The notes: generated by a model from the letters alone, not told the origin. Shown: positions 18,278 to 58,014, numbered from the stretch's first letter. The stretch: DNA of 64,000 bases from Paralichthys olivaceus (GCF_024713975.1 NC_091116.1:13932682-13996681); one strand, 5' to 3'. A program made the numbers and translations.

Positions 18278-18370
18278 CTGTGTGTGTGTGTGTGTGTGTC
18301 ACAGATAGATAAAATATATCAACACATCATGCCGGCCTGGAAGAAGCTGTTTCTCAACAAACAACTGTGA
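17299..18370 (+). CDS. LRAT/PLAAT-domain protein with catalytic Cys replaced by Ser
   Basis: Exons 17299-17307, 17534-17663, 17780-17868, 17978-18142 and 18305-18370 give 152 residues. The fold is that of LRAT and PLAAT (HRASLS) proteins: FPGDIVEYPR, then SHFAVYYGE...VAHL with the catalytic His, then the HNSEHQATLFRYGVKRSEQ block. In active LRAT and PLAAT enzymes the last block reads NCEHFVT with a nucleophilic Cys, and here it is Ser. LRATD1/2 proteins also carry NSE at this place. The usual C-terminal membrane helix is absent, since the protein ends in MPAWKKLFLNKQL. The N-terminus MGSKSSHP has Gly2 and Ser6 and fits an N-myristoylation signal, an alternative way to reach membranes. I infer a non-enzymatic or altered enzyme. 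The three-codon first coding exon is short and an upstream start is possible. ATTAAA at 18584-18589 may be the polyadenylation signal. Confidence 0.8.
18250..18299. repeat. (TG)n microsatellite abutting an acceptor
   Basis: TG units run to within 5 bp of the last LRAT-fold exon (exon starts 18305), replacing a normal pyrimidine tract. Confidence 0.9.
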
Positions 18371-18869
18371 CGAGCTGCCTCGGCCGCTGGGGGGCGCTGT
18401 TGTTCATCGGAATGAAAACTCGTATTTATGTTTTGAGTTAAAGTGACGTCACAGAAGAAACTGTGATATAAAACTCACTTTATATTTGTAATATTCAAAC
18501 CCCGTGTTATTAATGATCCTGTTTAACTTTGGGCTTCTGAGAAAATGTCCCTCTAAACACGTGTCCACTCACCAGGAAGCTTTATTAAAGTCTGCTCTCG
18601 AAAATCTCCAGTTTTCTCTGATTATTTTACAAATGTTATGTCATATTATCTAAAATTATATTATTGTTCTGTATCTATGATACTATAGCAACAAACAAGT
18701 ATTTTTCTCAATAACGAATATATACGCTTGATACTTTTTCCCAATATTCTTTTATTTGTACTTCAGTAAATTTAAGTAATCCCTTGTATTAGATAGATGT
18801 ACTTTGTTTATCCTAATTTGGGAAATTATTCATATGTATGTTATCTATCTATTACTTGTACTTGCACTG

Positions 18870-19115
18870 TAATGCAGTATCTGTACCTTGAGTATTTATA
18901 TACTGCAGTATCTTCAGTACTTATATAATAGAGTATCTGTACCTTGAGTATCTATGTACTGGAGTACCTTCAGTATTTATATAATAGAGTATCTGTACCT
19001 TGAGTATTTATATAATAGAGTATCTGTACCTTGAGTATTTATATAATAGAGTATCTGTACCTTGAGTATTTATATAATAGAGTATCTGTACCTTGAGTAT
19101 TTATGTACTGCAGCA
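18870..19115 (+). repeat. 31-bp tandem repeat, about 7 to 8 copies
   Basis: The unit reads approximately GAGTATCTGTACCTTGAGTA followed by TTTATATAATA. Central copies are nearly identical and outer copies diverge. It fills most of the gap between the LRAT-fold gene and clcn4. Confidence 0.9.
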
Positions 19116-19199
19116 CCTTCAGTACTTCTCACAGTTTATTTCTCAAAGAGTCAAACAACAGTGTTTTTTTAATAAGATGTGTTTTTGTACACCGTCTGT

Positions 19200-19431
19200 G
19201 GATTTCAGTCCGGGTGAGTGCTCTTTATCACAGACGATCTTTGTGTCCTGTCCAATATCGTCGCGAGATCTCGGACCTCTCGCGAGAGCGACCAGCTGTT
19301 GAGGCTAGCTGTGACGCTGCTGCTCCGAAACATCGTCTGTAAATATAGAAACCAGCGATGTTCCGCTAAATTTAACGTCTGCACCATTTTACCAAGCCGC
19401 TGGTGTTTGTTCCTGCGGGACGGACCGAACC
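19200..19431 (+). promoter_or_regulatory. clcn4 CpG-rich promoter with TCTCGCGAGA element
   Basis: GC-rich sequence precedes the clcn4 ATG. A perfect 10-bp palindrome TCTCGCGAGA lies at 19278-19287, and a partial second copy TCGCGAGA at 19261-19268. This is the motif bound by BANP in CpG-island promoters (established knowledge). Confidence 0.7.
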
Positions 19432-23422
<3,991 letters not shown>

Positions 23423-24147
23423 CGGCGGAGACGAGCGTCACAGCAGCGACGGTGTAAATATGTGAAAACTGGTGCGACACTACTGAAAAGCCCCTCCCAC
23501 CTCCTGACAAGGCAAGTCCCGCAAACAGCCCCGCTCCGCTCGGCGTGTTTTTCCCGCTCCTCGCCGCCGCCGTGACGGAACGCTTCTATTTAAAAACCTC
23601 CACATTTCAAACCAGAGCGAAGACGAAGACGAACTGATTCTCTCTGCTGCCACTGAGGAGAAAAAAAGAAAAGCGCCCGCTGTCACGTTGCCACGCGTTG
23701 TGTCAGTTTCTTCTTCTATGGTTTGTTTAGCGCTGCTAGTTTAAATAACACATTTAAAAAGTGACCATGAGGGCGGAGCCACAGACGAGAGCAAACACAT
23801 TTCTAATCATCTTAAATCGACGCCAACGACCTGAAGCCCTGAGGCAGCGCTCAGCGACGTCCAGCTCCCGCCCACAGTTTGTTTTCATCACCGATGCTGA
23901 TGAACGCGTTAATCTGGGACCACGTCGTGTCGCCGCAGGTTTTATTTGACTGTTGCACTTTGTGTTGTTTTACATGTTGCTGCCATATTTATATAATTAA
24001 CGCTCGTATCAGTGTGAAACACGACTCGTCTCCTGCTCTCGTCAGGTTTCACCGTCTCTGATCTCATCGTGTCAAAAGGTACAAAACAGCCTTAAAATGT
24101 GATTTAGTCTGATTCTCTGCAGAAACACACACGTTTGTCATCGAGGC

Positions 24148-24183
<36 letters not shown>

Positions 24184-24715
24184 GCACACACACACTCACA
24201 CGGATCGGTGCTGGTGCAGTTTCTGTTTCCTTCTCCGTCAGAACTTATTCAGTGGAGATGATTCTGCTCGTGTTTCTGCACAGATGGAAAATTCAGCGAG
24301 AACAAACTTTCCTCGGTTTTTGTTTGTGTGTCGTCGACTGCACATGTAGACGTTTCCTGTGTCGTGGTTTTTTTGTTGTCTTGAAACAGCCTCGATCGAT
24401 CAGAGCTGCTAACTTCGTCTGCTAACTTCATCCAAACTGGAAACTTTGAGGGACTTGAGAATCAAAAGAAAACACTGGAGCTAATGATCAATGTTATGTT
24501 TTAAAAGCTAAGAGAATGTACTGGACTAATTAACTGTGTATATAATCAAGATTTATTGTTGTCGTCTAATTTAAGTTCATTTTGTCTCAAACACAATGTT
24601 GTGTTGTTTTTTTTTTTGTCTAAACTCTAAAATATTTATCTGAATTATGACTCGAACAGGAAACGGACATTTGCACTTTTTGTTTTTGTAAATGAAGTGA
24701 TGAGAAATAAAAAAA
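23423..24715 (+). other. clcn4 3' untranslated region
   Basis: Noncoding, with a (CA)n tract at 24151-24204 and an AT-rich end. The signal AATAAA is at 24706-24711. Confidence 0.65.
24151..24204. repeat. (CA)n microsatellite in clcn4 3' UTR
   Basis: CA units with TCAC interruptions. Confidence 0.9.
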
Positions 24716-25047
24716 GTTCAGACGATGAACAAACACGATTCACTTTGTCTTCTAGTTTTTACACAACTGACTCTTTCACCCTGATGCTGTAAATAACATG
24801 GATATTAGTTTTAATACAGAAGAACAAATCTTTATCGATCGTCAACACAAAATACAATTTCTTTACATTTGAGATCTTTATTTAAATTAACAAACACACA
24901 CAAATTCAAACTACGGCCAAACAATGAATGTAAATTTACTTTTTCTACTTCAACTATCAACGTGTGTTTATTAGAAGAAGAAGTGCTGAGAATAAAAAAA
25001 CGCATCAAGTGACAAATCTGGGAAACGAAAACATCTCGTCTTCCTCC

Positions 25048-28000
25048 TCACGGTTTCGTGGTCGCCTCCTCGTCTTTGCTCGCCTTCTCCATGTCGGAGT
25101 AATACTCCAGGGCTCTCCGCACCGGCTCCAGAATATGTTGCTGCACAATCAGTGGAAAAAGGAAATACCTCTGAGCACATGTAATATAAATCAGTGGGAA
25201 CAGCAGAATCTAAAAGTTTGATGAGTTCACCTCCAGGCAGGGGAACAGCTTGGTGAGCTCACTGAAGAGCGGCAGCAGAACAAACCGGATGAAGTTGGTC
25301 TGAGACGACGGTTTGGAAACTTTGTCTCGGTCCATGAACGGACTCACAGGAAGTCCCTTCTGTTTCTCTGTGTCGCTCTGTGACAAAACAAAAGCACGTC
25401 GATCCAGAGTTCGATTGTGATTCACTGTAGTCGTGACGGGAAACTCTAGAAAAACTCTTTTTGAATCTGGAAACCGAGTGAGTGATAACTAGAAGTTAGA
25501 AAACTTTCAGTGTCACTGTGCAAAAACAAATAGAAAGTTAAACAGATTCATAAAAACATCAGAACTAATATGTAAAGGTCCTTTAGTTTCAGACCACACA
25601 TCTATTTTCTTTTCTATCGTACAAACGAATCATATCTTTCTCCTCCTCCAGATGTGCTGCAGTTAAATCGCAGCCTGATGTTTTAATGACACAGAACCTG
25701 GACTCATTGATTCCATGAACTAATGATCTGAGATTCCTCCAGTTCACTTCCCGTGTGTGGATCAGGGAATAAAAGACCTGGTGGAAGAACTCCTGCAGGA
25801 GACAGTCCAGCCACGGCTCGGCCACCGCCATCGGCCGCGCCTCGTTGGAGATGTCGCTGACCTTCACCATGATCTTCATCAGCTGCAGAATCAGAGGACA
25901 AGGTAAGAACACGGAGAGAAAACTCCCACACACAGTTTTTCAGAAGCTGGCAGATCTCCGTCGTTACCACTTCCTTGTGGTCCTTGTTGGTGAAGTCGAA
26001 CACCGACTGTATGGACTTGAACTTGTTGAGGATCTCGTTGTGTCTCGCCATGTCGGTGGCCAGAATACATCTGCCGAGAGAAAGAAGCGACAGGAGCTCA
26101 TGAGAGAGGAGGTGGAGGACGGAGACGCAGCAGATACTGAAGACGCTGAAGTACTTGATCATTCCTCCTCGGATGTGTTTGTACTGCTCGCTGCTCAGGT
26201 TCTTCAGGATGTTGCACTCAGGCTAAAAAAAAGAGAAAGAGTTTTATTTAATTCACAGCTTTTTGATTTGTTGCTGCTTCGTTAAATATTCACACAGTTT
26301 GTTTTTCATAAGGAAGATAAAGAAAGATGAATTTAAAGTTGTACAACTTAACTCAAACTTTATCCTGAGGCGTTTATTTATTTATTTAGTTTCTTTTGTT
26401 CATTAGAAATAGTTTGTTGAGATTTAGACGTTTGGCTCAGTCACAAGTTAAATGTGTGTTTATAAAACATTAATTTATTGAAACATCTGAACGTGTCATG
26501 TTGTTCTCACCTTGGCCAGGATCCCGAAGGCGATGGCACAGTGGTGGTTCTCCAGCGGCGAGATGTCGTTGTAGCGCAGAGCTAAGTCGGTCTGAGCGTT
26601 GATCTGTGGAGAATCATCAACATACAAATGAAGCGGACACAAGCACCTCGACTACGAGAGGAGGAGGAGGAGGAGGAGGAGGAAGAGGAGGAGGAGGGGG
26701 AGAACAGTGAGGGACCTGGTACACGTTGTTGTAGCCGGGGTGGTCGAGGTCGTGGCACAGAGCCGAGGTCAACATGATAAACAGGTCGGTCCTGCCCAAC
26801 TTATTCCTGAGGTCCGTCAGCCAGATGAGTCCGTACATCTGGAAAAACACCAGGACAGAAACGTTCACCGGGATCTGAAGCTTCCGCTCAGAAAACTGCA
26901 CCAACACAGAAACTCAGCTCTGTTCAAGAGTCCAGCAGAAAACTAGACGTGTGCTTTCACACAAAACACAACATATTCAAGAAGAAGTTTTAATAAACCT
27001 TCAAATACTGAAAGAAATATTTCAAACTACAGACGCAGTTTATGTACATTCACGGGTGGAGACTTTATTCAGACCAGAGAAGAAGTTCAGCGTTTGAAAT
27101 GAGGAACAACTCATGTGACTTAAATCAAATCAGATTTTCAGATGCATTGTGGGTCGTACCATCTGCGTGACACAGAAGCAGTGCTGGAAGTTGTGGAACG
27201 GGATGTTGTTGTAGTGACAGTAGACCTCGAACAGGAAGTTCTGCAGCACCTCCAGCTCGATGTTTAACGCCGACAGGAAGTCCAGGCTGGTGTACATCAC
27301 CTGGAGGAGCACCAGCATCTCCGCCTCCTCCCACTGCCTGGGGGGGAGGACGTCAGGTGTGAGAGGGGGGAGAGAGAGAGAGAGAGAGAGTGTGTGTGTG
27401 TGTCTGTTCTCACCAGTTGTCAAAAGTGGGAGTTTTCAGAAGCTCCCTCACGTCCTCCGTCACCTGCAGCGAGCTGAGGAGACACAAATGTCTTTTTCAG
27501 CTGTTTGACGCAGATGCTCAATATTCCAGATGTGTTTGCTGCCATCAGTCATTTACACATATCAACTCTTAAGATCCTGTTTGTGTCAGGTCACCTGATG
27601 TTGAGGAACTTCCTGCGGACCTGTTGCCGCTCCTCCTGCACGCTCAGCTGAGGCGTCTTGGGTTTGGGGGTGAACTTGGCGAGATGCTGTTCTCCGTCGT
27701 CCTTGAACAGACCGATCCAGCTCAGGTGCTCCACGCTCTGTCCGCGGGGAAACAACTTTTCATGCCACATAGAAGCTTCAGTCAGAATGAGCTCCTGACA
27801 GTCTCCTGGGTTTATCTCTGTTCATTATTATCATTATCATCATGTTATAATAATGATATCATATTTAGACAGAACTCGTTTCTACTCATGACATAAAGCT
27901 GCAGCTTCACTGGATCGAACATCTGTTGCCAAACCTCCAGCTTCCTCTTGAAGGACTCCACGTGGCTCTTCAGCTCGCTCATGATGTCCGGAGTCTTCCC

Positions 28001-28460
28001 CACGTCCTGGTTGACTTTGCTCTCCAGGTGGTGCAGCCTGAAGGTGGAGGCAGGACACCACAGTGAGTCGTCTGCACACAGACGCTGCGGGACATCGCCG
28101 CCCGGGACCAACTCACCTGTGCTCCATGTTGTCCAGCTCCGAGGACTTGGCCACGGCTGCAGAGGTTGGACGGTTAGAACCCACACGACAGAAAGAGTTT
28201 TAAATCTAAAGAACTTTAAAGTAGAAAATATGAAATCTCACCTAAAAGTCTTTTCAGTTTAATTCTATTTTAAATCTTATTCCTATTCTTTCGTTGTATT
28301 TTCTAAAAACAAATCAGTGCGGACTGAAACCTTCCAAACATCCTTGTGAATTTCTAAAAGTGTAAAATGTTTAATCTCCAACATTAAAACTCAACAGTGT
28401 CGACATGATCTCGTTCCCATGAGATCAGATCTAACTGTAATATATCTATATACATATATC

Positions 28461-28492
<32 letters not shown>

Positions 28493-29314
28493 ATATAATA
28501 TTTCATGTGTGTAAACATATGAAGGAGCAGAGGACTCACTCTGCAGGTCGGACGCCACCACCTCCAGCCGGTAGTACGACTCCTTGCTGTTGGCCTCCAG
28601 CCGGGGGGAGATTTTCACCACTGTTCCCTCTCTGTTGTACATCTTCAGGATGTGGTGAGGCCCCGCCTCCGCCGCCGCTCTAAACAGATCTGTCGGACGC
28701 AGTCAGGACATTTTATTTGTCTCATAGAAATAATGTTGTGGAAACAGGAAGTCCTCCCTGTCCTCTGCTGTCTGAGCCGTCTTTGACAAACGTTTACGTC
28801 TACTTTGATTTTTTTAGTTTGGTCCGTGTCCCATCTGTTAACATGGAGGAGCTTGTGAGTTCTACTGATACCATATCTATGTTTTAGAGCTGGTGTCTTC
28901 TCTCTCTGTTGACTGGTCGAGTCAAAGCTGAAGAGCGTCAGACAAGGTGCGGGGACGTCACATGTTTAATTCAGGAGTCCTGAGGACAAACAGCTTTGAC
29001 CTGAGGACCTGTCAAACACACATGGAGGTCGGGTCCTCGCACAGAATCATCAGCAGGAAACCAACAGAAACTTTTCCTTTCACTCTTCTTCTTCTTCATC
29101 TGACCTTAAATCTGACGTCTGACCGACACAGCGGCTGAGACACGGTTTTATTCATCTACCTGAGGATGGTGAAGATAACCCCCAGCAGACAGAGGCGTCG
29201 GACCTCAGGCCCCGTCCTCCTCTTACCTTTGACGTCTGCAGCAGAGCAGTCGGGTCCGAGCTCGGCCCTCTCCAGCCTCCCGTTCACCTTGAAATGGATA
29301 ATTTTTGTCGTCAT
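25048..29314 (-). CDS. pde9a: PDE9A-type cGMP 3',5'-cyclic phosphodiesterase
   Basis: Fourteen exons in coding order: 29314-29227, 28689-28540, 28156-28117, 28037-27893, 27737-27595, 27473-27414, 27337-27160, 26838-26716, 26603-26511, 26222-26155, 26070-25968, 25882-25778, 25377-25231 and 25140-25048. They sum to 511 residues. The HD-type catalytic domain is intact: HNFQHC (proton donor His), [11 protein letters not shown] (metal site), [26 protein letters not shown] and [12 protein letters not shown]. These are PDE9A signatures. PDE9A hydrolyses cGMP with high affinity and lacks GAF domains, and none is seen here. The N-terminus [19 protein letters not shown] corresponds to the start of the PDE9A PB1-like region. 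Divergence from human PDE9A suggests a teleost paralog rather than the strict ortholog. The donor of the fourth exon (GTCATG) is weak. A likely polyadenylation signal (TTTATT on +) is at 24967-24972 or 24877-24882. Confidence 0.92.
28441..28500. repeat. (TA)n-rich tract
   Basis: ATATAT and TATATCTA repeats in an intron of the PDE9A-like gene. Confidence 0.85.
28816..28890 (+). repeat. Dispersed repeat copy 2 (first intron of PDE9A-like gene)
   Basis: It shares the block TTTGGTCCRTGTCCCRTCTG continuing to YTAACATG with 1676-1710. Similarity fades after about 40-70 bp, so the copy is truncated or diverged. Confidence 0.5.
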
Positions 29315-29419
29315 CCCAGAGCCAGGTGAGTCGTTCCACGAATGACAGTGACACCTCTTGACTCCGGCACGTTCACTTTGGATGTGGAAAGTGAGGCACC
29401 TGCCGCTGACAGAGAGCCC

Positions 29420-29490
29420 ACCCACTCATCCGTCCATCCACTCATCCGTCCATCCACTCATCCGTCCATCCACTCATCCGTCCATCCAAG
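29420..29490 (+). repeat. 16-bp tandem repeat, about 4 copies
   Basis: ACTCATCCGTCCATCC is repeated back to back without spacers, just 5' of the first PDE9A-like coding exon (that gene runs leftward). Confidence 0.9.
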
Positions 29491-29909
29491 GCTGCATAAC
29501 GACCAGGAGAAGTGGGTCAGGGGTTTCCCTGACAGCCCTGGATCCGCTCATTTAAACTGAATTAGTTTATTGTTCATTAGAATTGAATGTGTATAGAAAA
29601 CTATATTTACCAGACAGAAAACCTGGGGGGAAATATTTTTATTTTTATTTGAGGTCATTGTAAGGCTGCAACAATTCATCACTTTGATCAAATGAATGTG
29701 AACCAGAAAACTGAGAAAAAGAATTCCAAAATTTAAATCAAAAAAATTGATCTCATTTCAAAATGATCGCTGATTAATTGTAGTTGGTAAATTAATCACC
29801 AACTAATTGATTAATCACATTTTAGGAGCTCTACTTCAATCAACTGATTATTCAGAGTCAGATTCAAATTGAATATATCATCAGCAACATAAAGGAGAAA
29901 TAAAACCAG

Positions 29910-30150
29910 CAAAAATTCAAATATTAATATTATATTATTACATATATATTAACATTTGAATATATTATTACATATATATTATTTGAATATATTATTATTA
30001 TATATTAATATTTGAATATATTATTACATATTTATTAATATTTGAATATATTATTATATATTAATATTTGAATATATTATTACATATTTATTAATATTTG
30101 AATATATTATTATATATTAATATTTGAATATATTATTAATATTAATATTT
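29910..30150. repeat. AT-rich minisatellite, alternating 26/30-bp units
   Basis: Units built on TAATATTTGAATATATTATT alternate between a shorter and a longer form (TATATA versus TACATATT spacer). It lies between the two divergent genes, PDE9A-like (-) and clasp1 (+). Confidence 0.85.
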
Positions 30151-30329
30151 TTTATCACAAACACTTTGTACAAAGTTCTGCAGGGTTGGTGCAGTTCCCG
30201 CCTCCTGCCGGCAGGTGTCGTGGTTCTGCCGCTCCCCTCACCGCAGGATGTACGGCAGCTGCCATGTGACAAACTGGGACTGACCGTCTGTTGTCGGTGT
30301 GTTGTCGGTGTGTGGTCGGTGTGTGGTGG

Positions 30330-30977
30330 TGTCTGTTGGCCGTTAATGTCGGTGAACAGCCGGGTGAGCGCCCCTCTCACTGACCCCGGAGCTGCGGGAC
30401 CGAGCCCGGCTCCTCTGTTCGCTCCGGCCGCTGAGCGGGGAACCCGCGGGGCTGAGATGTGAGGCAGCGCCGACACTCGGGACTTTTTCTCCGGGAACCA
30501 CTCGAGTCCATCCGGTGAGTGAACGTGGAACCGGCCACCGGATTAACACCGAGTCACTAACCCGCCGCGGGGCAGCCGAAGTGCGGCTCGAGCCTCTGTA
30601 CCCGCCGCTAACTTAGCTCCGGTAGCTAACAGCTCCACTGAGTCGGACGTAAAGCCAGCTAGCCGCGGGCTAGCACGAGAAGCTAACGGCTACACGAAGT
30701 GTTGAAGTCACTTTACTTCACTTCCAGCTGCTAATGCTAAGCTACAGGTTAGCAAGATGGCTTCTGCTCGTGTGTTTATCAGCCGCAGGTTCGATTCCCG
30801 GGGTTAAACTTCTTCTTCTCTGTTAACACACAGAGCGACGAGCCGCAGCTTCCATCCCCGCAGCACCATGGAGCTCACCCCGCCGCCCGCAGCCGCCTCT
30901 GAGGCGTCATAACCGGTGTGAGCTCGGCCCCGACAGCTGCAGGAGCTCCGGAGAAGAGAGGAGAAGGAGCTGCAGCC
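30330..30977 (+). promoter_or_regulatory. clasp1 CpG-rich promoter, 5' UTR exon and intron
   Basis: A GC- and CpG-rich block starts abruptly after the AT minisatellite. A noncoding first exon probably ends at a GTGAGT donor near 30514. The second exon begins at 30834 after ACACACAG and carries the start codon at 30978. The PDE9A-like and clasp1 genes are head to head, about 1.7 kb between start codons. TSSs are not visible. Confidence 0.55.
30868..30912 (+). CDS. Upstream ORF in clasp1 5' UTR (14 codons)
   Basis: ATG in good context (CACCATGG) opens a frame MELTPPPAAASEAS that ends at TAA 65 bp before the clasp1 start codon. It lies in the same 5' UTR exon. It could dampen translation of the long clasp1 isoform. 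Function is inferred from position only. Confidence 0.45.
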   Translation: MELTPPPAAASEAS

Positions 30978-54801
<23,824 letters not shown>

Positions 54802-56584
54802 TCCCTGAGCCCACGTCCAGGACCAGGCTCCGCCCCTGAACATCAGCTGCTGATGGAAGCCGGAGTCGTGCTGAGGGGCTGCTGTCGTCACGGCTCCGGT
54901 TTCTGGAACGTCTTCCCATCGTCTTTCAATCGTAGGTCGTCTTCAGGAGGCGGAGTTTCTTGAAGAACCTCCACGCCACCGTTAGATGAAGACTCTTCAT
55001 CCTAAGATCTCGCTCCTCTTTAAACCCCGTCTCCCTCCGTCCCGCGGACCGAAGGTGACCTGCGGAGTGCGAGCTGACGCTGAGGCGTCTTCTCGCCTTC
55101 GTCAGGTGAGTTCAAAGTGGAGGAGGAAGAGAGAGAGACGCTCCTTCCTGTGGTTGTCAGTATTTTTACTCATTTTAGAACCTTTTAATCCATTTATTTG
55201 CTTTGACACATCAAACCTTATAATCGTATGTTGAATGTAAAGAGCTTTGAGCGAGCGTCTGCGTGTCTCCCTCCTTTTAACCGCCGGATCAAACCCGCAG
55301 CAATTTTTTTACGATGCATTTGTGAAGAAAGTGGCACAAACGTCTTTTAAAGGCAGAAACCAAGGGTCCACCTGAAGAGCTTTTATTTTGAAATGTGGCA
55401 GTTTATATGAAATGATCATCCGGCGGGCCGATGATTGAAGCTCTGATTCAAAAACAACCAGAGGAAGAATCACGTTTATTATTTTGGCCCAAGAACCAGC
55501 AGAAGATTTCAGTGTTATTAGATATTAGTTAGTTTATAGAAACTAAACACGATGTGAAGAACGGAACCATCGATCGATCTGTGGAAACTCACCAGCTTTT
55601 AATCATTGATTCTCCAACACGTTTCTGATCTGGATTGAAAAAAAGGAAAATTGAAACTCTTATAATGAATTTATGAAAAATGTCTGAATAAAACCGGGTT
55701 GAACTTTAACCGACGCAACCGACCGAGGCTCATGTCAAAACATATTTCTTTATAGTCGTAAGTTAAATAATGATTTGAAAGAATTCACACCTTCAATCCT
55801 GGAAACAACATTTTCCTCCGAATAAATCTGTAACTTTGAGATATTTAAAATCTGACGACGTCTTTTATTTAAAAACATTTTTCAATCCGAGACGACAAAA
55901 TGAAACTAAATACATTTTATTGACTCGAGTGATGAGAAAGAAAGAAGTGGAGTGAATCTGAATCTTCACTTTATATTTGTGTTTTATTAGTCTGCTGTCG
56001 AGTGGAGACTACTGTCATTGACTTTCATTCCAAAATACTTTAATATATATATCGAATGCACGTGTTGTATTAGAGTGAGGATGACGGAGTCTTCAGCGGT
56101 TCGTCGACGTCGTGTTCCAGTTGTTTCTCCCTGAACCGAATGTTACGCCACTTTAAGACTTCGACCTCTGAAATGTGAAAAACCTGAATCTGACAGAACG
56201 AAGGACGATCTGAACATGTGGTCTGAGCCGCAGAGAACGAGGAGACGAGCGAACGATTCTCGAGCAATAAGCGGTCCATGCTGGTCAATGTCCACACGTG
56301 TCGGTCTTTCTCTTTTTTGAAGTGCGCACGTCACTGCTGCTTCTGGAAACACTAACAAAGCAACGCTGCACAAAGGTCAAAGTTCAGAAACTCACCAGCC
56401 GACTCCGCACGAACCGGCGCTCAGCGTCCTCGCCGAGAATCAGACGAGAGTGAAGCTCCGGCTGCAGACAGACGCTTCCTCTGACTTTCCAACATTTGAA
56501 GCTGAACTACAAATGGAACAACACTTTTTTTTTTTAAGTTACTTATTTTCTTTTTCATTTGTTTGTCACCAAATCAAGTTTGCT

Positions 56585-56685
56585 CAGTGCAGGAGGAGAG
56601 GAGCTGCAGGCTGGGATTCGAACCAGCGGCCTCTTGCTGAGAACGTGTGCCCTCTTATCAGTTCACTCCGTTAGTTCTCCTCTGA
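56585..56685 (-). repeat. Possible tRNA-derived SINE fragment
   Basis: The minus strand contains GGTTCGAATCCCAGC, a match to the tRNA B-box region, preceded by a GC-rich arm. No full cloverleaf or A box is found. It is more like a decayed SINE than a tRNA gene. Confidence 0.3.
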
Positions 56686-57111
56686 TCCGGCTGTGTGCAG
56701 CCGTGCAGCTTCTCGTGTGGCGTCAACATCTGCTCTGATTCTCGGCCAGAGAGCGAACGATAACAATAAGACTGAGCGTCGGAGGTGACGAAGCTGTGAC
56801 TGAATGTTTCCCTCTCTAACACGCCAACGCTCTTTTCTTTGAATCACGACTGTTACACGTTCTGCACCAGTGCCCGGCGTCGCTTCTCAGCCGAGAGGCG
56901 TCCGCTTCACAGAACAATTCCCTTTACTTGGATTTGATTTTGTACAGAGAACTGAAACTCAACGTGTAAAGTGCGTCTGCATGCGTCCGTCACGGGAGGC
57001 GTCGGATGTTTCCCGTGTTTCTGTCCGGTGTCGTAGATTCTCCTGAATGTGTGCCTTTGGCTCCAGATCAATTCTGGCAATATACCGGTTTGTTTTTCCT
57101 GTTCAATGCTA

Positions 57112-57190
57112 ACCTGAGCTAACCTGAGCTAACCTGAGCTAACCTGAGTTAACCTGAGTTAACCTGAACTAACCTGAACTAACCTGAACA
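57112..57190 (+). repeat. 10-bp tandem repeat, about 8 copies
   Basis: AACCTGAGCT and variants (AACCTGAGTT, AACCTGAACT) head to tail near the end of the clasp1 3' UTR. Confidence 0.9.
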
Positions 57191-57929
57191 CGACTCGCTG
57201 CTTCTTACTAAAGTAAAGTGTCACTGAGGCGACGGAGCAGTGCTGTAAATACGCTGAAATGTTTTCCATGGAAACCACTCACCTGCATGTTACTTTAACT
57301 TCCTCTCTCAGATATTTATATTGGGTTTGTTTCCTGTGATGAATGTACATATTTACATGTTGGTTCTCGCTCCTGTGACTTTGCAGAACTTGAAATAAAC
57401 TGTCAGATTCTATTCCGCTCGTCTCCGGTCGCTTCATTTTACAACTGAAGTGTCAGAAACAAGGACTTCAGGTTGTTCAACTTTGTAAAGCATCACTTTA
57501 CTAATACACTGTGAATATATCATCTATATATTATGAATATTCTCATCTATATATTATGAATATTATCATCTATATATTAGTTCTTCAGTTTGATTTATTT
57601 TATTTTTAAGTTAATTTCTTAACTATTTCAAGTATTTTTTGTATTTAACGAGAGAAAGTGAAGTATTTTATATATATATATATTTGAGTATTTGTACTCT
57701 AAGTAACTGGTACTTGAGTTTCAGAAACTTTCTCCCTGTTTCTTAAAACTTATTTTTCTGCCTCATTTTGAAAAATATAAAATAAATAAACAACTTTAAA
57801 GTAAAAGTTTCTGCAAAAAAAAAAAAAATTAAATTAGTGACGCATGAGTGAAGCGGACGTGACGTCACTGACAAGTGACAGAGGGAAGCCACCTTCTCCC
57901 GGGTTGGAACGTGAACGTGAGTAAAAACA

Positions 57930-58014
57930 CATGTTCCTCACATGTTCTTCACATGTTCCTCACATGTTCTTCACATGTTCCTCACATGTTCTTCACATGT
58001 TCCTCACATGTTCC
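57930..58014 (+). repeat. 11/22-bp tandem repeat
   Basis: CACATGTTCCT alternates with CACATGTTCTT for about seven units, past the clasp1 3' end. Confidence 0.9.

Larger units (their letters stand above)
54802..57415 (+). other. clasp1 3' untranslated region, about 2.6 kb
   Basis: No coding signal follows the stop at 54801. A canonical AATAAA at 57394-57399 ends the likely mRNA. The UTR carries a decamer tandem repeat (57112-57190), a perfect palindrome GTTTCCATGGAAAC at 57262-57275, and a tRNA-like fragment near 56585-56680. Confidence 0.65.

Noticed and set aside
29420-29490. CRISPR-like short repeats
   Set aside because: Repeats are contiguous with no spacers, and the genome is a vertebrate one.
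56585-56685. tRNA gene
   Set aside because: Only a B-box-like segment is present. No A box, acceptor stem or cloverleaf can be drawn, so I kept it as a possible SINE fragment.
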